From: Gnetum montanum
Lineage: Eukaryota; Streptophyta; Gnetopsida; Gnetales; Gnetaceae
Direction: 5' to 3'
NCBI GenBank assembly: GCA_015680685.1
Contig: MNCI01014752.1
Coordinates: 578,503 to 642,502 of the forward strand
DNA: 64,000 nt
Both the position numbers and the translations under genes were made by a program. Under the pieces are notes generated by a model that made no database searches, had not been told where the DNA came from, and saw only the letters and a program-made list of their open reading frames with translations. Each line of letters begins with the position of its first letter. Position 1 is the stretch's first letter. Below, piece by piece: positions 1 through 10,778 of this stretch.

Positions 1-600
1 AATTTACCATACACTAACTCATAGGGAGAGTAGCCTGTAGGGAGTTTCCATGTGGAGCAGTATGCCAAAAGAGCATCATTTAGTTTAGTGCTCCAGTCTT
101 GCCTAAACTTGCCAATGGTTCTTGTCAATATATTTGTAATCTCCCTATTGGTCACTTCTGCTTGACTTTTCTCTTAGGGGTGGTATGGTGTAGACAATTT
201 ATACTCAACCCCTAAGCATTGCATTAATTTTTGAAAATTTACACCTATGAAGTGTGTATCATTTTCTAAAATAAGTGCACATGGCACACCAAACCTATTT
301 CTAATTTGTTGTTAAATAAATTGTGTAGCTATAGATGATGTACAATCTTTAACAGCAGCTACTTTAGCCCATTTTGTTAGGTAATCAATGGCAACAATAA
401 TATAAGCTTTTTCATTGGACATTGGTGTAATCGGTCCCATAAAATCAATTCCCCAAATGTCGAAGGGTTCTAATGGTTGAATCCATTGTTGTGGATCCTC
501 CATTCTAGCAGTCATTCCCCCATCATGTTGATAGTGCTCACAAGATTGGATGAAATGATGGGCATCTCGAAATAATGTAGGCCAATAATATCCTGCAAGA
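1..600 (-). pseudogene. pol: Copy D integrase fragment
   Basis: The stretch read from 515 to 312 encodes the start of a retroviral-type integrase catalytic core. It has a WGIDFMGP block carrying the first catalytic Asp, followed by YIIVAIDYLTKW, both typical of Ty3/gypsy integrases. Bases 1-300 continue towards the core's second half and match copy C around 55180-55480, with stops. Positions 520-600 match the zinc-binding end of copy C integrase near 55680-55760. Integrase inserts the cDNA into the host chromosome; this copy is broken by stops and by the deletion at its N-terminal side. Family call is firm, activity is excluded. Confidence 0.8.
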
Positions 601-654
601 AAGATCTAAATGGCCAATAATAATGTAGGCCAATAATATCCACTTGAAAGGTAT

Positions 655-1085
655 GTCCTTTTTCGTTAATTCCACCAATGGTTTGGACACCTTTAAAAAG
701 TTCTCAATAAATCTCCTATAGTAGCCAGTATGTCCAAGGAATGATCAAATATCTTTGATAGTTTCCGGTTGAGAGGTAATTCCTTGGATAATTTTGATTT
801 TCTCAGGGTCTACCTCTATCCCTATGTGTGAGATTTTGTGCCCTAGTACTACGCATTCTTGGGCCATCAAATGGCTTTTCTTCCAGTTTAGTCACAAATA
901 GGTTTCTACACATCTTTTTAACACTTGCTCCAATCGATCCAAGGCTTCATCAAAGTTTTCTCCATAAGTGGACATGTCATCCATAAAGACCTCCATGCCA
1001 TTCCCTATCTACTGTTGGAATATGCTTAGAACTAGTTTTTGAAATGTTGTAAGGGCATTGTACCAGTCAAACGACATCTGTTTGT
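655..1085 (-). pseudogene. pol: Copy D reverse transcriptase fragment
   Basis: Read on the minus strand, this holds the RT palm and thumb. The catalytic box at 976-987 reads FMDD (in VFMDDMSTYG), so the two active-site Asp residues are intact here, unlike copy C. Sequence from 690 to 1060 aligns base by base with copy C 56600-56990. At about 1085 the frame jumps from the stretch before the FMDD box straight into the proline/glutamine-rich gag C-terminus. RT fingers and protease are therefore missing. The short duplication around 601-650, where the 'ccaataat' phrase recurs, marks the second deletion junction. Confidence 0.75.
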
Positions 1086-3237
1086 ATGCAAATGTTCCAT
1101 ATGGGTGTTGCAAGTAATATCCATATGGGTCAGGTTGCCGATAAGGATACTGTTGCCTTGGTGATGGCATTCCCCATGAGTGTGGGCATTACCACTATTG
1201 ATATTGCTCAATCAATTGTGGTGGAGTTCCACTGGGATAATATGTTAAGGGTTGGTGGAACTGTCTTGGGTTACCTTGGGGATAAGGTAACCTTCGGGGT
1301 GCTTACTGTTTGTTCAATAGTGGGTTGAGTGCATACATCCCAGACTCTTGTAGATGTGAGATTACAAGGAAAATTCCCTTAGGATGGTCATATTGACATA
1401 TTTCACATCCACTATCATTGTTTGTTTCCAACTCCACAACCTCTTCAATGCTGGCAAGTTTTCCCTTACCCTTGCTATGTGCATGTTCAACTTCTCTCTT
1501 TTTTGTTTTTTCGCAATCACTACCTTGCTCTCTAAAATCCTCTACTATTTTAAGAATAGATTGAAATCTATTGTCTAGGGAATCCCACATTTTTTCTACC
1601 TTTGCTGATACTTCTAATGTCAACCTTTGGATAGGTAAAGTTTTCCTATTCACCATCTCTTCGAGTGGTGACTCTTCTTCATCCTCACAAAATCTTACTT
1701 CCCTCTTCTAGAGGGAAGGATCTTGATTATACTCTTTCACACTTTCTCTCTTCCTTAGATCACTTTCTTCCTTAGCAACTTGCTCCAATAGTCTTTGAAT
1801 TTGATGGGACCTAAGCTCGGATAGTCTCCCTTGGGCATAAGTCCCAAGGGTTCTTCTTGTTTAATGCCTAAGCCCATCCATGAGATGGCACAGTCAATCC
1901 CTTTGTCAATAACCATGGCCAAGACAATGATGTAATAGTGCATAGTATTGGCCCATGGTAGCGTTCATGTCCTCTTTGTTTCTAGCCTTGGATTTTCTTT
2001 TGCAAGTTAGACACTTGGTAGTACATTTGGTACTTGTCATTAAATAGTTATAACATAGTACTCCACCTACGAATGGATTCTAGTTCTAAAGACCGGTACT
2101 AGCTTTCCGCTTCTTTAACAAATGTCTGTGGGAACAACTTAAGTTTTTGCCATTCATTCTCCATGTTATGTAAGGCACACGCATCATGGAATGCTTGTAA
2201 ATGATTCTGAGGATCAGTGTTGTATTTCCTTTCAAATCGTGGGATGTTGTTCATATCTAATCTCTTGATCCTACTATCTTCCTGATGCCTTGTTGGAATT
2301 CTAATAACCTCAGTTATGTCAAACATACTTTGAGTGGCAAGGAGGGGTTCATTGTGTTTGTATTTTCTATGGCATCTATGATGCCTACGTTGTTCCCTAC
2401 TCTCCCTTCTTCTATGTCATGACTCTCTAGAGTGCCCTCGTCCCCTTTCCTATTTGCTTCATCTATGACCTCCACTTTGCCTACCTTTATCCCCATGCTC
2501 TTTTTCTTTATGACCATGTCTAGATATTGAAAGAGAGGGTGATGGAGATGGTGAAGGTGAAGAAGAAGGAGGACTTTCACCATGATGATGTCTGGGACCT
2601 TCTCTTTTATGGTCTTGGCCCCCATCAAAATTGCAATCAGCATGTCCACCTTTATCATCAGTTCATGTTCCTTTTTCAAACCCTTTGAGCTTGTGGGTAT
2701 CAGAACCTAGGTTATGAATAGTGGAATGAAGGTTCCAATACACTACCCCTTAGCCAAAGTCAAGGGAAGGAACATTGTTATGTGGACGACTACCTAAGGT
2801 AGGTTCACCACCCTCATTTTTGCTTAAGACATGTGGCGCATCCTTGGACTACTTACCCTTCAAAGACTTATGATGTCTCTCCTATTGCAAGTCCCTTTGA
2901 TGTTGTGCCTCTATGAGATAGTATTCTCTTGAGTCATGGTCTTGCACAACGTATTCTATGTGTAAGTGCGACATGCCAATTCATGTGAGAGCATGAAGAA
3001 GCATGCTCGAGATTGAACGATCGGGAGGTAACACTATGTTACCTTCTAAGTCTTGCCAACGAAATTGTTTATCTTGATGGAGGATAAAGATGAAGTCTAC
3101 TATATACTCATCGAGTGAATATATACCACTCGAACTTGTTGAGGGACTAGTGGATCAACGTCATGTGTATTATGCCACCAACTATTTCTTGTTTCAAACT
3201 TAGGCAATGAGATGCTTTCGTACGAAGAAGAAGACAT
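1085..3237 (-). pseudogene. gag: Copy D gag polyprotein, decayed
   Basis: Gag packages the element RNA into cytoplasmic particles. The start at 3237 (ATG followed by a run of Ser codons) is the start conserved in copies A and C. The capsid-like block, with NNIPRFE...DPQNHLQAFHDACAL, is at 2326-2099. A lysine-rich region and a zinc-knuckle variant with Cys-X2-Cys-X3-His lie at about 1400-1380, with its last Cys lost. A Pro/Gln/Tyr-rich tail occupies about 1350-1085. Offsets between the coding blocks are not multiples of three, so at least two indels have occurred, in addition to stops. It matches the gag of A, B, C and H along its length. Confidence 0.8.
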
Positions 3238-3354
3238 ACTTGTCTATTCAGTGTGCAATGTATTCTTGGTTATTATTTTCTCAACCAACCCTAAGGTTTT
3301 GTTCCAATGATGTGAATGATTTCTTATGTTCTAGTTAGCTCACAAAAAACTAAG

Positions 3355-3372
3355 TCCCTGGAAATGGCACCA
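3355..3372 (-). other. Copy D primer-binding site (tRNA-Asp type)
   Basis: Read on the minus strand this is TGGTGCCATTTCCAGGGA, one base from the LTR end. It matches the 3' end complement of plant tRNA-Asp (TGGCGCCGTTGCCGGGGA) at 14 of 18 positions. Three of the four differences are CG to TG/CA changes expected from methyl-cytosine decay. Confidence 0.8.
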
Positions 3373-4127
3373 ATGATGAGCGGATAGGTACCCCTATGCT
3401 CAACCATATGAATACGAGTGTTTCATGTATGATTTGATCAAAAATTCCAAGGACTAAGTGCTTATGTGCCCTTGTGGAACAAGGAGAGGTTGGTTGATCA
3501 TTGTCTTCCCAAGCTTACCTATATGTCACTATTGTATAATTAAGTAAGCTTGAGGCATATCATTTTTATAGCTTTTATGTTTTTATGTCCTGCACTAGTA
3601 GGAAAGGAGAGAGATAACTAAGTGACTAATTTAACTTAACTACTCATTAACTAAGTTCTAACTAATCCTAAAACCAGCATCTATTCCCACTTGCCATACA
3701 CATCTTAAACTAGTGCAACACTGCTGGGATTAGCAAATGCTAATCGTTACTGGGTTACCAAGCATTACATGCATGCTCGAAGTGGTCGTGCTTGTGTAAT
3801 TTAATGATTTTCTTAATTGATCAAAATGAATTTTTGTGCTAATAACATAAATATAAAGTGCATAAAATAAAATAAATGCATAAAAAAATAAAATAAAATA
3901 AATGTATAAGAAAACAAATCTCAAGTGCTGCAAGGATGAATCAAAGAGCTCATCTTTATTGCCAAACACAATGTGTGCTCAAGTACACAATGCTCGAATA
4001 AAGATCCATCCATACTTAGACCTCCTACTGCAGGCACTTGGAAAATAATCTAACTTTCAAATAGACTATAAGAGTTTCAATACTTGATTGCTAAAAGACT
4101 TCTTCCCAATTGTGCACCTGGGCATTG

Positions 4128-4135
4128 TATTTATA
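4128..4135 (-). promoter_or_regulatory. Copy D LTR TATA box
   Basis: TATAAATA on the minus strand, immediately downstream of the U3 palindrome array. The same arrangement is seen in all GATATC-family LTRs here. Confidence 0.7.
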
Positions 4136-4142
4136 GGCTTGT

Positions 4143-4345
4143 AAGAAACTACTCTAATAATTAGAGTAACCACTCTAATAATTAGAATAACTACTAAAGT
4201 AATGGCTAGAGTAACTACTCTAACAATTAGAATAACTACTAGAGTAACCACTTTAATAATTAGAGTAACTGCTAGAGTAACCACTAGAGTAACCACTAGA
4301 GTAACTGCTAGAGTAACCACTCTAATAATTAGAGTAACTACTCTT
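4143..4345 (-). repeat. Copy D U3 array of AATTAGAGT palindromes
   Basis: About a dozen imperfect copies of short units related to ACTCTAATAATTAGAGT (a perfect odd palindrome) and ACTAGAGTAACC alternate across 200 bp. They lie directly upstream, in the element sense, of the TATA box at 4128-4135. The array occupies the place that GATATC arrays hold in the other copies. Long open frames across it, such as runs of Val-Thr-Leu, are by-products of the repeat. Confidence 0.9.
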
Positions 4346-4349
4346 ATCA

Positions 4350-5510
4350 ATCTCAAACACCACCTGCACATTATGAACTTGCGTGCAAAAGTGGTTGACA
4401 CTTTTTGTAAAAGAATCAACAAGGGTGATCATTTTTGCAACCAAGATGCTTGGGTTTATAGCTAAAGAAAGATGCATGAGCCCAGCCTCCTTAACCTTTT
4501 GGACAATGGTGGCTGGAGCCCCATTGCATAGCCAATGCTGTGACACATCAACCTTGCCACACTTAAAGAGGAGGTTGACCTCGTTACATCCTGAGGTGAT
4601 TATGGTAACCTCCTTAGACTTGGTTGCAGCTGTAGTAACCAAGAATAAAATTAGCTACACAAAAAAAAACAACAACTCAAGAATACATCAAACAAAATGC
4701 ATAATATAACTCACCTCTTATGAACGGTGTGGGGAACAATGGTATTTGCACCAATACTTCCTCTATGGTGGGTACTTGATTGGATGCCCATTCACCATCC
4801 AACCATTAAAGCTCCTCACACTTTATATAAAATTTAGAATACTTGGTTGGATAGGTTCTAAAATCATCCCCAAGTTGCTTTATAACACCCGCATGCACGT
4901 TCTTAGCAAAGGAGAACTCTTCTAGGGTTGTTTGAGCCAAATCCAATGCCCTCTCTTTATCATGAAGACTGTCCTTGTTAATAAAAAATCTAGTAACCCA
5001 TAGAACGTAATAAGCATTCTAAATTATACAAGATAAACAACATAAAATGTCTAAGCATCTTAATTGGACTCACCCACTAGCATAGTAGATAGTTTAGGTG
5101 GGTTTTGAAAAAATGTGCCCATATGGTGAGCAATGAATAGAGTGTTGTATTTGTGGTAGCATTAAAACTTAGGCATTGCCCAAATCTAAGATAAAAGTCT
5201 TAAGCCTTTTGGACATTGACTTGAGCCCCCTGCCCCTTTGTCTTCAATCGATCCATCTACCATGAATCTTAGGATGCCTTGATTCACCCCAGGCAATAAT
5301 GTTTCAACCAAAACACTTGCTATTTCAATTAACAAGTGCAACCATACCATTACACTAAAGTGACAAAGTAGGAATTTTAAGAATTCCCGTGTGCCTTCTC
5401 GGAACCAAACTGCTTGGTTCCCTACTCATGCATGTGGTTGGGGGACATTAGGCATAGGGGTACTTAGGTAACATAGTATCCCTAATAACTCCACCACGAT
5501 TAGGATTGGC
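4350..5510 (-). pseudogene. Decayed multi-exon gene, FCP1/HAD-phosphatase-like
   Basis: Three minus-strand coding blocks separated by introns with good signals. Exon 1 is about 5510-5074 and ends at a GTGAGT donor. Exon 2 is 5018-4715, again followed by a GTGAGT donor. Exon 3 starts after a TACTACAG acceptor and runs from 4629 to 4350, where the copy D LTR cuts it. Exon 1 contains VWFREGTREFLKFLL and, later, NTLFIAHHMGTFFQNPP. This resembles the R-G-x-x-x-F-L block and the late conserved block of FCP1-like HAD phosphatases, which dephosphorylate the RNA polymerase II tail. The catalytic DxDxT was not found. Several in-frame stops are present. The phosphatase link is from pattern memory only; exons 2-3 are unrecognised. 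Confidence 0.42.
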
Positions 5511-5798
5511 TTTAAATAACCCTGCATTGCACAACAAAAACATTATTTCACAATAAAGGCAATTTTTGAAGGAAATAATTTTTGAAAAAAAATTTCTCTA
5601 AGTGTCAATTACACTAATGTACAGCGTAGCAGCCCCTTTTATAAAAAAATATTTAAGTATGGAACATCACAATTGTAAGACTATCAATCGAGCCAAAAAT
5701 TTTCTATGTATTTTTCCCATCCCTATGACTTTTTAGGTAGCGTAGCAACTATAGCGTCCTAGGTAGCGTAGCACTTAAACCCCATGGGCAATGCAGCA
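5511..5798. other. No gene seen; possible F-related or unknown repeat
   Basis: AT-rich sequence with scattered GTAGC words near 5620-5640 and 5735-5770. No coding signal. Its join to the pseudogene on the left and to the tandem array on the right has no recognisable boundary. Confidence 0.4.
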
Positions 5799-5968
5799 GG
5801 TACATCCCGTGCAGCATAGCGGGTACGTCCTATGTAGTGTAGGTCCTAGGTAGTGTAGCAAGTACATCTCACATAGCATAGGTCCCAGGCAGCGTAGCAG
5901 GTACATCCTGTGTAGCATAGATCCCATGCAATGTAGCGAATATGCTCCATGTAGTGTAGCAAGCATCA
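5799..5968. repeat. 39-bp tandem repeat with GTAGC core
   Basis: Four to five diverged units of 39 bp, each starting near TACATC and containing GTAGC/GTAGG words. A 13-residue periodicity is visible on the minus strand (LGP...MYLL), confirming the 39-bp period. The repeat is not itself coding in any way I can support. Confidence 0.8.
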
Positions 5969-6195
5969 CGCTCACAGAAAGCGTAGCAACGTAAGTAGAA
6001 AAACATTGAATGCTATTAGTTATGCTGTCAGGGGCAACACGACCTAAGGGAAAACATAGAACGCTTGCAAAGCCCCTACCCTATTCCACCACATGGAATA
6101 TAAAAAATAAAAATAAAAAAGAAATAAAAAAAACCCTCCACACACACACTATGCTGCCCAGAACACTCCAAATCCTCACCTTAAGAAAGAAAAAA

Positions 6196-6400
6196 ATGGT
6201 ACATCACCCTAGTCATAGTAATGGTAGCTGTATCCATGTCATAACAGCCATGGCTGCAGCTGCAATGGCAATGACAATGGCCATGGTGACAGCTGTAATC
6301 GTAGTGACAATAGCCATAACATAGTAGCTATGGCAGTAGCCATGGTCATAGCAACAATAGCCATGATGTAGTAGCCATAGCAGTTGCAACAACTAGGGCA
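6196..6400. repeat. Low-complexity ATGGC/ATAGC repeat
   Basis: Irregular run of CATGGC, GCCAT, ATAGC and GTAGCC words over about 200 bp. Both strands give Met/Ala/Val/Thr-rich open frames that are artefacts of the repeat. Confidence 0.7.
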
Positions 6401-6806
6401 TGGTGACCATAGTAGAGACAGTGAAGATAGCAGTCCCACTTGATAGACTGTCACAATGCAAAAAAACAAAAAACAAAAAATGTGCAACATAAACAAAGGC
6501 AGCATAGTGGCTTACCAGGAAGATGGTGCCTCCTGTTGTTCTTCAATGTGTGTTGTAGGAAGATTTCACAAGGTGCATTCCCCTTTTTCCACATTTGCGA
6601 GGCCCTGATGTGTACGCTCACTTCTACATGCCATGGTCTTGATGTCAAGTTCTGGCCTATCAGTGTTACACTTTGCAACTACTATGCTCTTTTTTCTAAA
6701 CCATGCTACACTGTAGGCCATTGGATCTGATAATGAAAATGATAGGTTTACCATGGGTAAACCCCTATTGATACCCTTTAGGATTACATGACATGTTACT
6801 TTTCTG

Positions 6807-6905
6807 GGATGTCCCGTGTCCTACGTGTAATGTGGGATGCCTTATGTCCTGTGCATAACGTGGAATGTCTTGTGTCCTACGCATAACATGAGACATCTCA
6901 TATTC
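6807..6905. repeat. About 28-bp tandem repeat
   Basis: Three and a half units of roughly 28-29 bp carrying GGGATGTC, GTGTCCTACG and ATAACGTG words in the same order. It is near, but distinct from, the 39-bp array upstream. Confidence 0.75.
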
Positions 6906-6993
6906 CCTATAGCATAGCACATAGATGTCCTAAAATTTTTTTTAAACATTTGATTCAACCCCTTAGTTTAAGCCTTTAACATTAGCTTAAGGC

Positions 6994-7176
6994 TTTACAC
7001 TATAAGCATAGTAATGGTCTGCAATGACCTTAAACTTGCAATTTTGAAATTCCCTTTACACTATAAGCACAGTGATGGTCCACTAAGACCTTAAACTGGT
7101 AATTTCAAAATGTAGTTTTGCATTCTATGCATGGTTATAGTCCGCTAAGACCTTAAATTGGAAATTTTGAAATATT
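6994..7176 (+). repeat. Three-copy 61-bp tandem repeat upstream of F pol
   Basis: Copies start at 6994, 7055 and 7116. Each carries TTTACACTATAAGCA (or a variant) and then a GGTC..CTAAGACCTTAAACTGG core, followed by an A/T-rich end. The core recurs in the larger array downstream of pol at 10779-11190. Confidence 0.85.
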
Positions 7177-7276
7177 GCATAATCACCTTGCATGCATTTT
7201 GCTTCATGTTGCTGTGTTAAGCAGGTACCAATTGAAACCTTTTTGTTTTGGTCATTTTGCAGGAGTGCTTGGGAAA

Positions 7277-8990
7277 ATGGCTATGCATGATGATCTCCAT
7301 TCACCTTTAATTTTGATAGGACCCCATGGTAGATTCATGTGATGCCTGAACATAGAGCTTGTAGACTTTGAGCTGCCTCCTTGTAACACCAACATAGCAT
7401 CCTTAGAAAGATCCCTAGACTAGCCAAAACATCTGGTCCAGGATTTATACTTGGAAGCTAATGATGTAACTAAGGATCCACTTATAGAAATTCCTGTGAC
7501 CACATGCATAGGTGAGGCGAGAACTTTAAAGGTTAGCTCTCTACTAGAGCTAAAAATTCAACAAAATATCTCTAAATTCCTTAATGATAATGTCAAAGTG
7601 TTTGCATGGTCTTATGAAGATATGTTGGGCTTAGACCCATACATAATATAGCACAAAATCATCTTAGATTCATGTGTTAAAGTAGTTAAACAAAAAGCTC
7701 GCAAGATTAAACTAGAAATTGCATTAGCTGTGCATAATGAAAACACCAAGCTTTATCATGCTGGGTTCATTCAAGCGGTCAATTATGCAAACTAGGTATC
7801 AAACATCGTAGTCATCCCTAAGAAAACTGGGGCATACAAATCTATATAGACTTTTGGGATTTGAATAAGGAAACCATTAAGGATGATTTTTCATTGCCCA
7901 GTATTGACCAACTTGTCAATACTACAGCTAGCCATGCCTTATTATCCTTCATGGATGGATTCTTGGGATACAATTAGATCAGTATAAACCCAAAACATCA
8001 ACTTGCCACTACCTTCATGAACCCTTGGGGAACGTTCTGTTACATGATGATGTCCTTCGGGCTAAAAAAAGCTAGAGAAACATATCAACGAGTAATGACT
8101 TACATTTTTAGTGACTATCTTTTGGAATGGCTAAATGACTATGTGGATGATATAGCAGTTAAATCTAAGAAAGCTCATGATCATGCAAACGACTTGAACC
8201 TGGTCCTTCAACATTGCCATAGGCATGATGTTCGCCTCAATCCCAAAAAATGTGTCTTCGGTGTCAAAAGTGGATGCATGTTAGGCTTTGTAGTATCAAA
8301 AACGGGGATACATGTAGACCTGGATAAAGTCAAAGCCATTATCAACTTAACACCACCCACAAACCTTAAGGAGTTGCGTGGGTTGTAAGGCAGGGTACAA
8401 TTCATATGAAGGTTTATCACAAGGTTAACAAATAAATTGCATCCAATGCAACACTTGCTCAAAAAAGGAGTTAACTTTGAATGGATCAACTAATGCTAGG
8501 AAGCATTTGATAACTTAAAAAAGGAGCTTGTTCATCTTCCTACCATTTATCCTTGACAAATAGATAAGCCTTTTAACATTTATCTTGCCACTTTAGACAC
8601 ATCCATTGCTACTTTGCTCTATCAAAAGAGGGGTGATGGTTCTAAAATTCCTGTTTACTACCTAAGTCATGCATTGATAACTTACAAAGCAAAATACAAT
8701 CATGTAGAAACAAATTGCCTTGCTTTATTATTTGTGCTTAAAAAATGGAGGCACTATTTGTTTCGTAGCTAGGTTAGCATCATCTACAAAAATAACATAC
8801 TTAAGGCCATTACAACCAATATATACAAAAGTAGCAGGATAGCCAGGTGGAAAGCAATAACTATAGAGTTTGACCTACATAACGTAGCACAGTCATCTAC
8901 CAAGGGTCAAGCGATAGCCATGCAACTTATAGCTTCACCCACCAATGACCAAGCAATAATAGAACCCAAATTTCTAGATGAGCATGTTAG
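7277..8990 (+). pseudogene. pol: Element F reverse transcriptase and RNase H
   Basis: Coding similarity starts at the ATG at 7277, right after a pyrimidine-rich tract ending in TTTTGCAG that looks like a splice acceptor. The N-terminal linker (DNVKVFAWSYEDMLGLDP) at about 7590-7645 is typical of gypsy RT. The palm follows at 7800-8400. YVDD at about 8140 is intact, within NDYVDDIAVKSKK. The thumb (LRGL) is near 8380, and the classical RNase H (YLSHALITY..AKYNHVE) lies at about 8560-8780. Several in-frame stops and at least one frameshift before 8017 inactivate it. Confidence 0.85.
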
Positions 8991-9018
8991 TAGCATAAGC
9001 CTAGTACCTGTAGACTTT

Positions 9019-9508
9019 GAAGCCATTCTACACTTTGATAGTGTGTCAACCACACAAGGTGGTAGTGCTACTATTGTTCTCATTTCCTTCTAGGAAGATC
9101 TGACCTTTCACATATCACTTCATGTTTCTTTGCAAAAATAATGTAGTAGAATATGAGGGTCTCCTTAGGGGCATTCTAGTAGCTCGATAGGCAGGGGTCC
9201 AAAATTTAGCAATTCTAGGCAATTCATAATTGGTTATTAACCAAGTCACAGAGGTCTATGCTTGTAAGGCACAACATATACAACCCTACTATGACTTAGC
9301 GACATACTTACTAAAGAAATTTGCAATCTTAGACGTTCAATACATCCCCCACAATGAAAACACTATAGTTGATGTGTTAGCCATGTTAGCTTTAAGTGTG
9401 CCACCACACATGTTTGCTACCTTGCCTAATTCTATAGTGAGATGCATTGACCCTATCATTCACATAGCAAACATTGCATCTACAAGTGAAGCACATGTCC
9501 AAGAATGA
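9019..9508 (+). pseudogene. pol: Element F archaeal-type second RNase H (aRNH)
   Basis: Following RNase H is a second RNase H-like domain. Blocks visible are FDSVSTTQGGSATIVL near 9035, NNVVEYEGLLRGILVARQAG at about 9137-9195 and LVINQVTEVYACKAQHIQPY from 9230. The last is ILDVQYIPHNENTIVDVLA near 9330-9385. This N-x-x-x-E-Y-E...LVINQV...H-N-x-x-x-D pattern is the known aRNH of Tat-lineage elements. The domain is split by a stop near 9090 and a frameshift near 9135. It assigns F to Tat rather than Athila. Confidence 0.8.
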
Positions 9509-9639
9509 TATGACAATGTTAAAATGTACCTGCAACATGGTGAACCCCCACAAGGCCTGACACCTACCCAAAAAGACGCAGTACAAAAACAAGCATGGGA
9601 GTATGTCCTCATAGGAGATGACACTTTATGCCATTGATC

Positions 9640-10746
9640 TTATGATGGGATACTGCTAACTTGTGTTAGTGGTGATGAAGCGCAAAAAATTGTTGATCAA
9701 GTTCATGAGGGACTATGTGGAGGGCACATAGCTCCCAGGGCTATGGCAACAAAAATTAGGTGACTGGACTACTACTAGCCTTATATGGAGTGTGATTACA
9801 TCTCTAAGGTCAAAACATGCAATGTATGTCAATGCCATGGGAACCTCATACATGTCTCACCTACTAAGTTGCATACCATGCAAATCATGTGGCCTTTTCA
9901 ACATTGGGGACTAGACATCATAGGGACCATCACACCTAAGTATTCTATAGGGCATAGTTTCATTATTGCTACAACTGAGTACTTCAAAAAGTTGGTAGAA
10001 GCTATTCCCCTTATAAAGATCACATCTCAACAAATTTGCAAATTCATTTTGGACAATATAGTGTTCCAATTCGGCCTTCCTATGACTATTGTTATAGACA
10101 ATGGGCCCCAATTCAGTAGCACAGAAACTAAAGCGTTTTGTGAAAACCTCAGCATTAGACATTCCTTTTTATCACCATATTATCCCCAAGCAAATGGCCA
10201 AGCAGAAGCCACCAATGAAGCCATTGTCAACCTTCTACAAAATATGCTTAGTAATAGCAAGAGATGATGACATGAGCAACTCATCTACACACTTTGGGCT
10301 TATCGTACAACATGCAGAATGGCCACAGGTAAGACCCCTTATATTCTTGTATACAAATCTAAAGTAGTGTTACCTCTGAAATTGTAGGTCCCATCTCTTT
10401 GAATGATCATCTTGAACTTTATGGATGAGGCTCAAAACAACGAGTCAATAATTGTTGATCTTGACTCTACAGAGGAAGAGCACATCCAAATGCTTAACTA
10501 TATCGAAAGGTATGAAGACAAGCAACGAAAAAAACATCATTGCAATCTGCACTAACACCCAATCAAGAAAGGGAACCTAGTCCTCAAGGCCATTCGCGAG
10601 CTTGTGAATAAATTCTTAGCTAATTGGGAAGGGAATTTTTTGGTCAAGAAAGCATATGAAAATGGGGCATTCAAGCTAGCTAAGTTAGATGGCAATGAAT
10701 TCACAAATCCTGTCAATCATCTGTACTTGAAACCATACTATGCCTA
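9640..10746 (+). pseudogene. pol: Element F integrase
   Basis: Zinc-binding domain with His in VHEGLCGGH (about 9700-9726) and Cys pair CNVCQ near 9820. Catalytic core follows: first Asp in GLDIIGTITP (about 9913), second in VIDNGPQF (about 10095), Glu in GQAEATNEA (about 10200). A C-terminal part with GKTPY..YKSK and a conserved tail ending NHLYLKPYYA runs to the stop at 10747. A frameshift at about 10262 separates core and C-terminal domain. All three catalytic acidic residues survive. The zinc-binding segment is interrupted by stops. Confidence 0.85.
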
Positions 10747-10778
10747 ACATGCAATGTCATGCCAAATATAAAGCAAGG

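Larger units (their letters stand above)
1..4349 (-). mobile_element. Copy D: truncated, internally deleted Athila-like gypsy element
   Basis: Minus-strand Ty3/gypsy element running from its 5' LTR at 4349 down past the window start. Order in the element sense is LTR, tRNA-Asp primer site, gag, RT fragment, integrase fragment. Compared with copy C, two internal deletions are visible. One near position 1085 joins RT directly to the gag C-terminus, removing PR and the RT N-terminus. The other near 600-655 joins the RT/RNase H region to the integrase N-terminus, removing RNase H. The 3' part and 3' LTR lie outside the window, so the target-site duplication cannot be checked. Gag and pol match copies A, B and C, but the U3 array is of a different type. 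Non-functional. Confidence 0.85.
3374..4349 (-). repeat. Copy D 5' LTR with variant U3
   Basis: Element-sense start at 4349 (TGATAAGAG) and end at 3374 (CTCATCA). The R/U5 side aligns with the LTRs of A, C and E: CTTTATT near 3950, the AATAAAG box near 4005, and the shared U5 end. The U3 array is different from the other copies. The upper boundary is inferred from the TGAT...ATCA ends and is less certain than the lower one. Confidence 0.75.

Noticed and set aside
4066-4465. Val/Thr/Leu-rich and Arg/Thr-rich open frames on both strands
   Set aside because: They are translations of the AGAGTAAC palindrome array of the copy D LTR, with no codon bias or homology.
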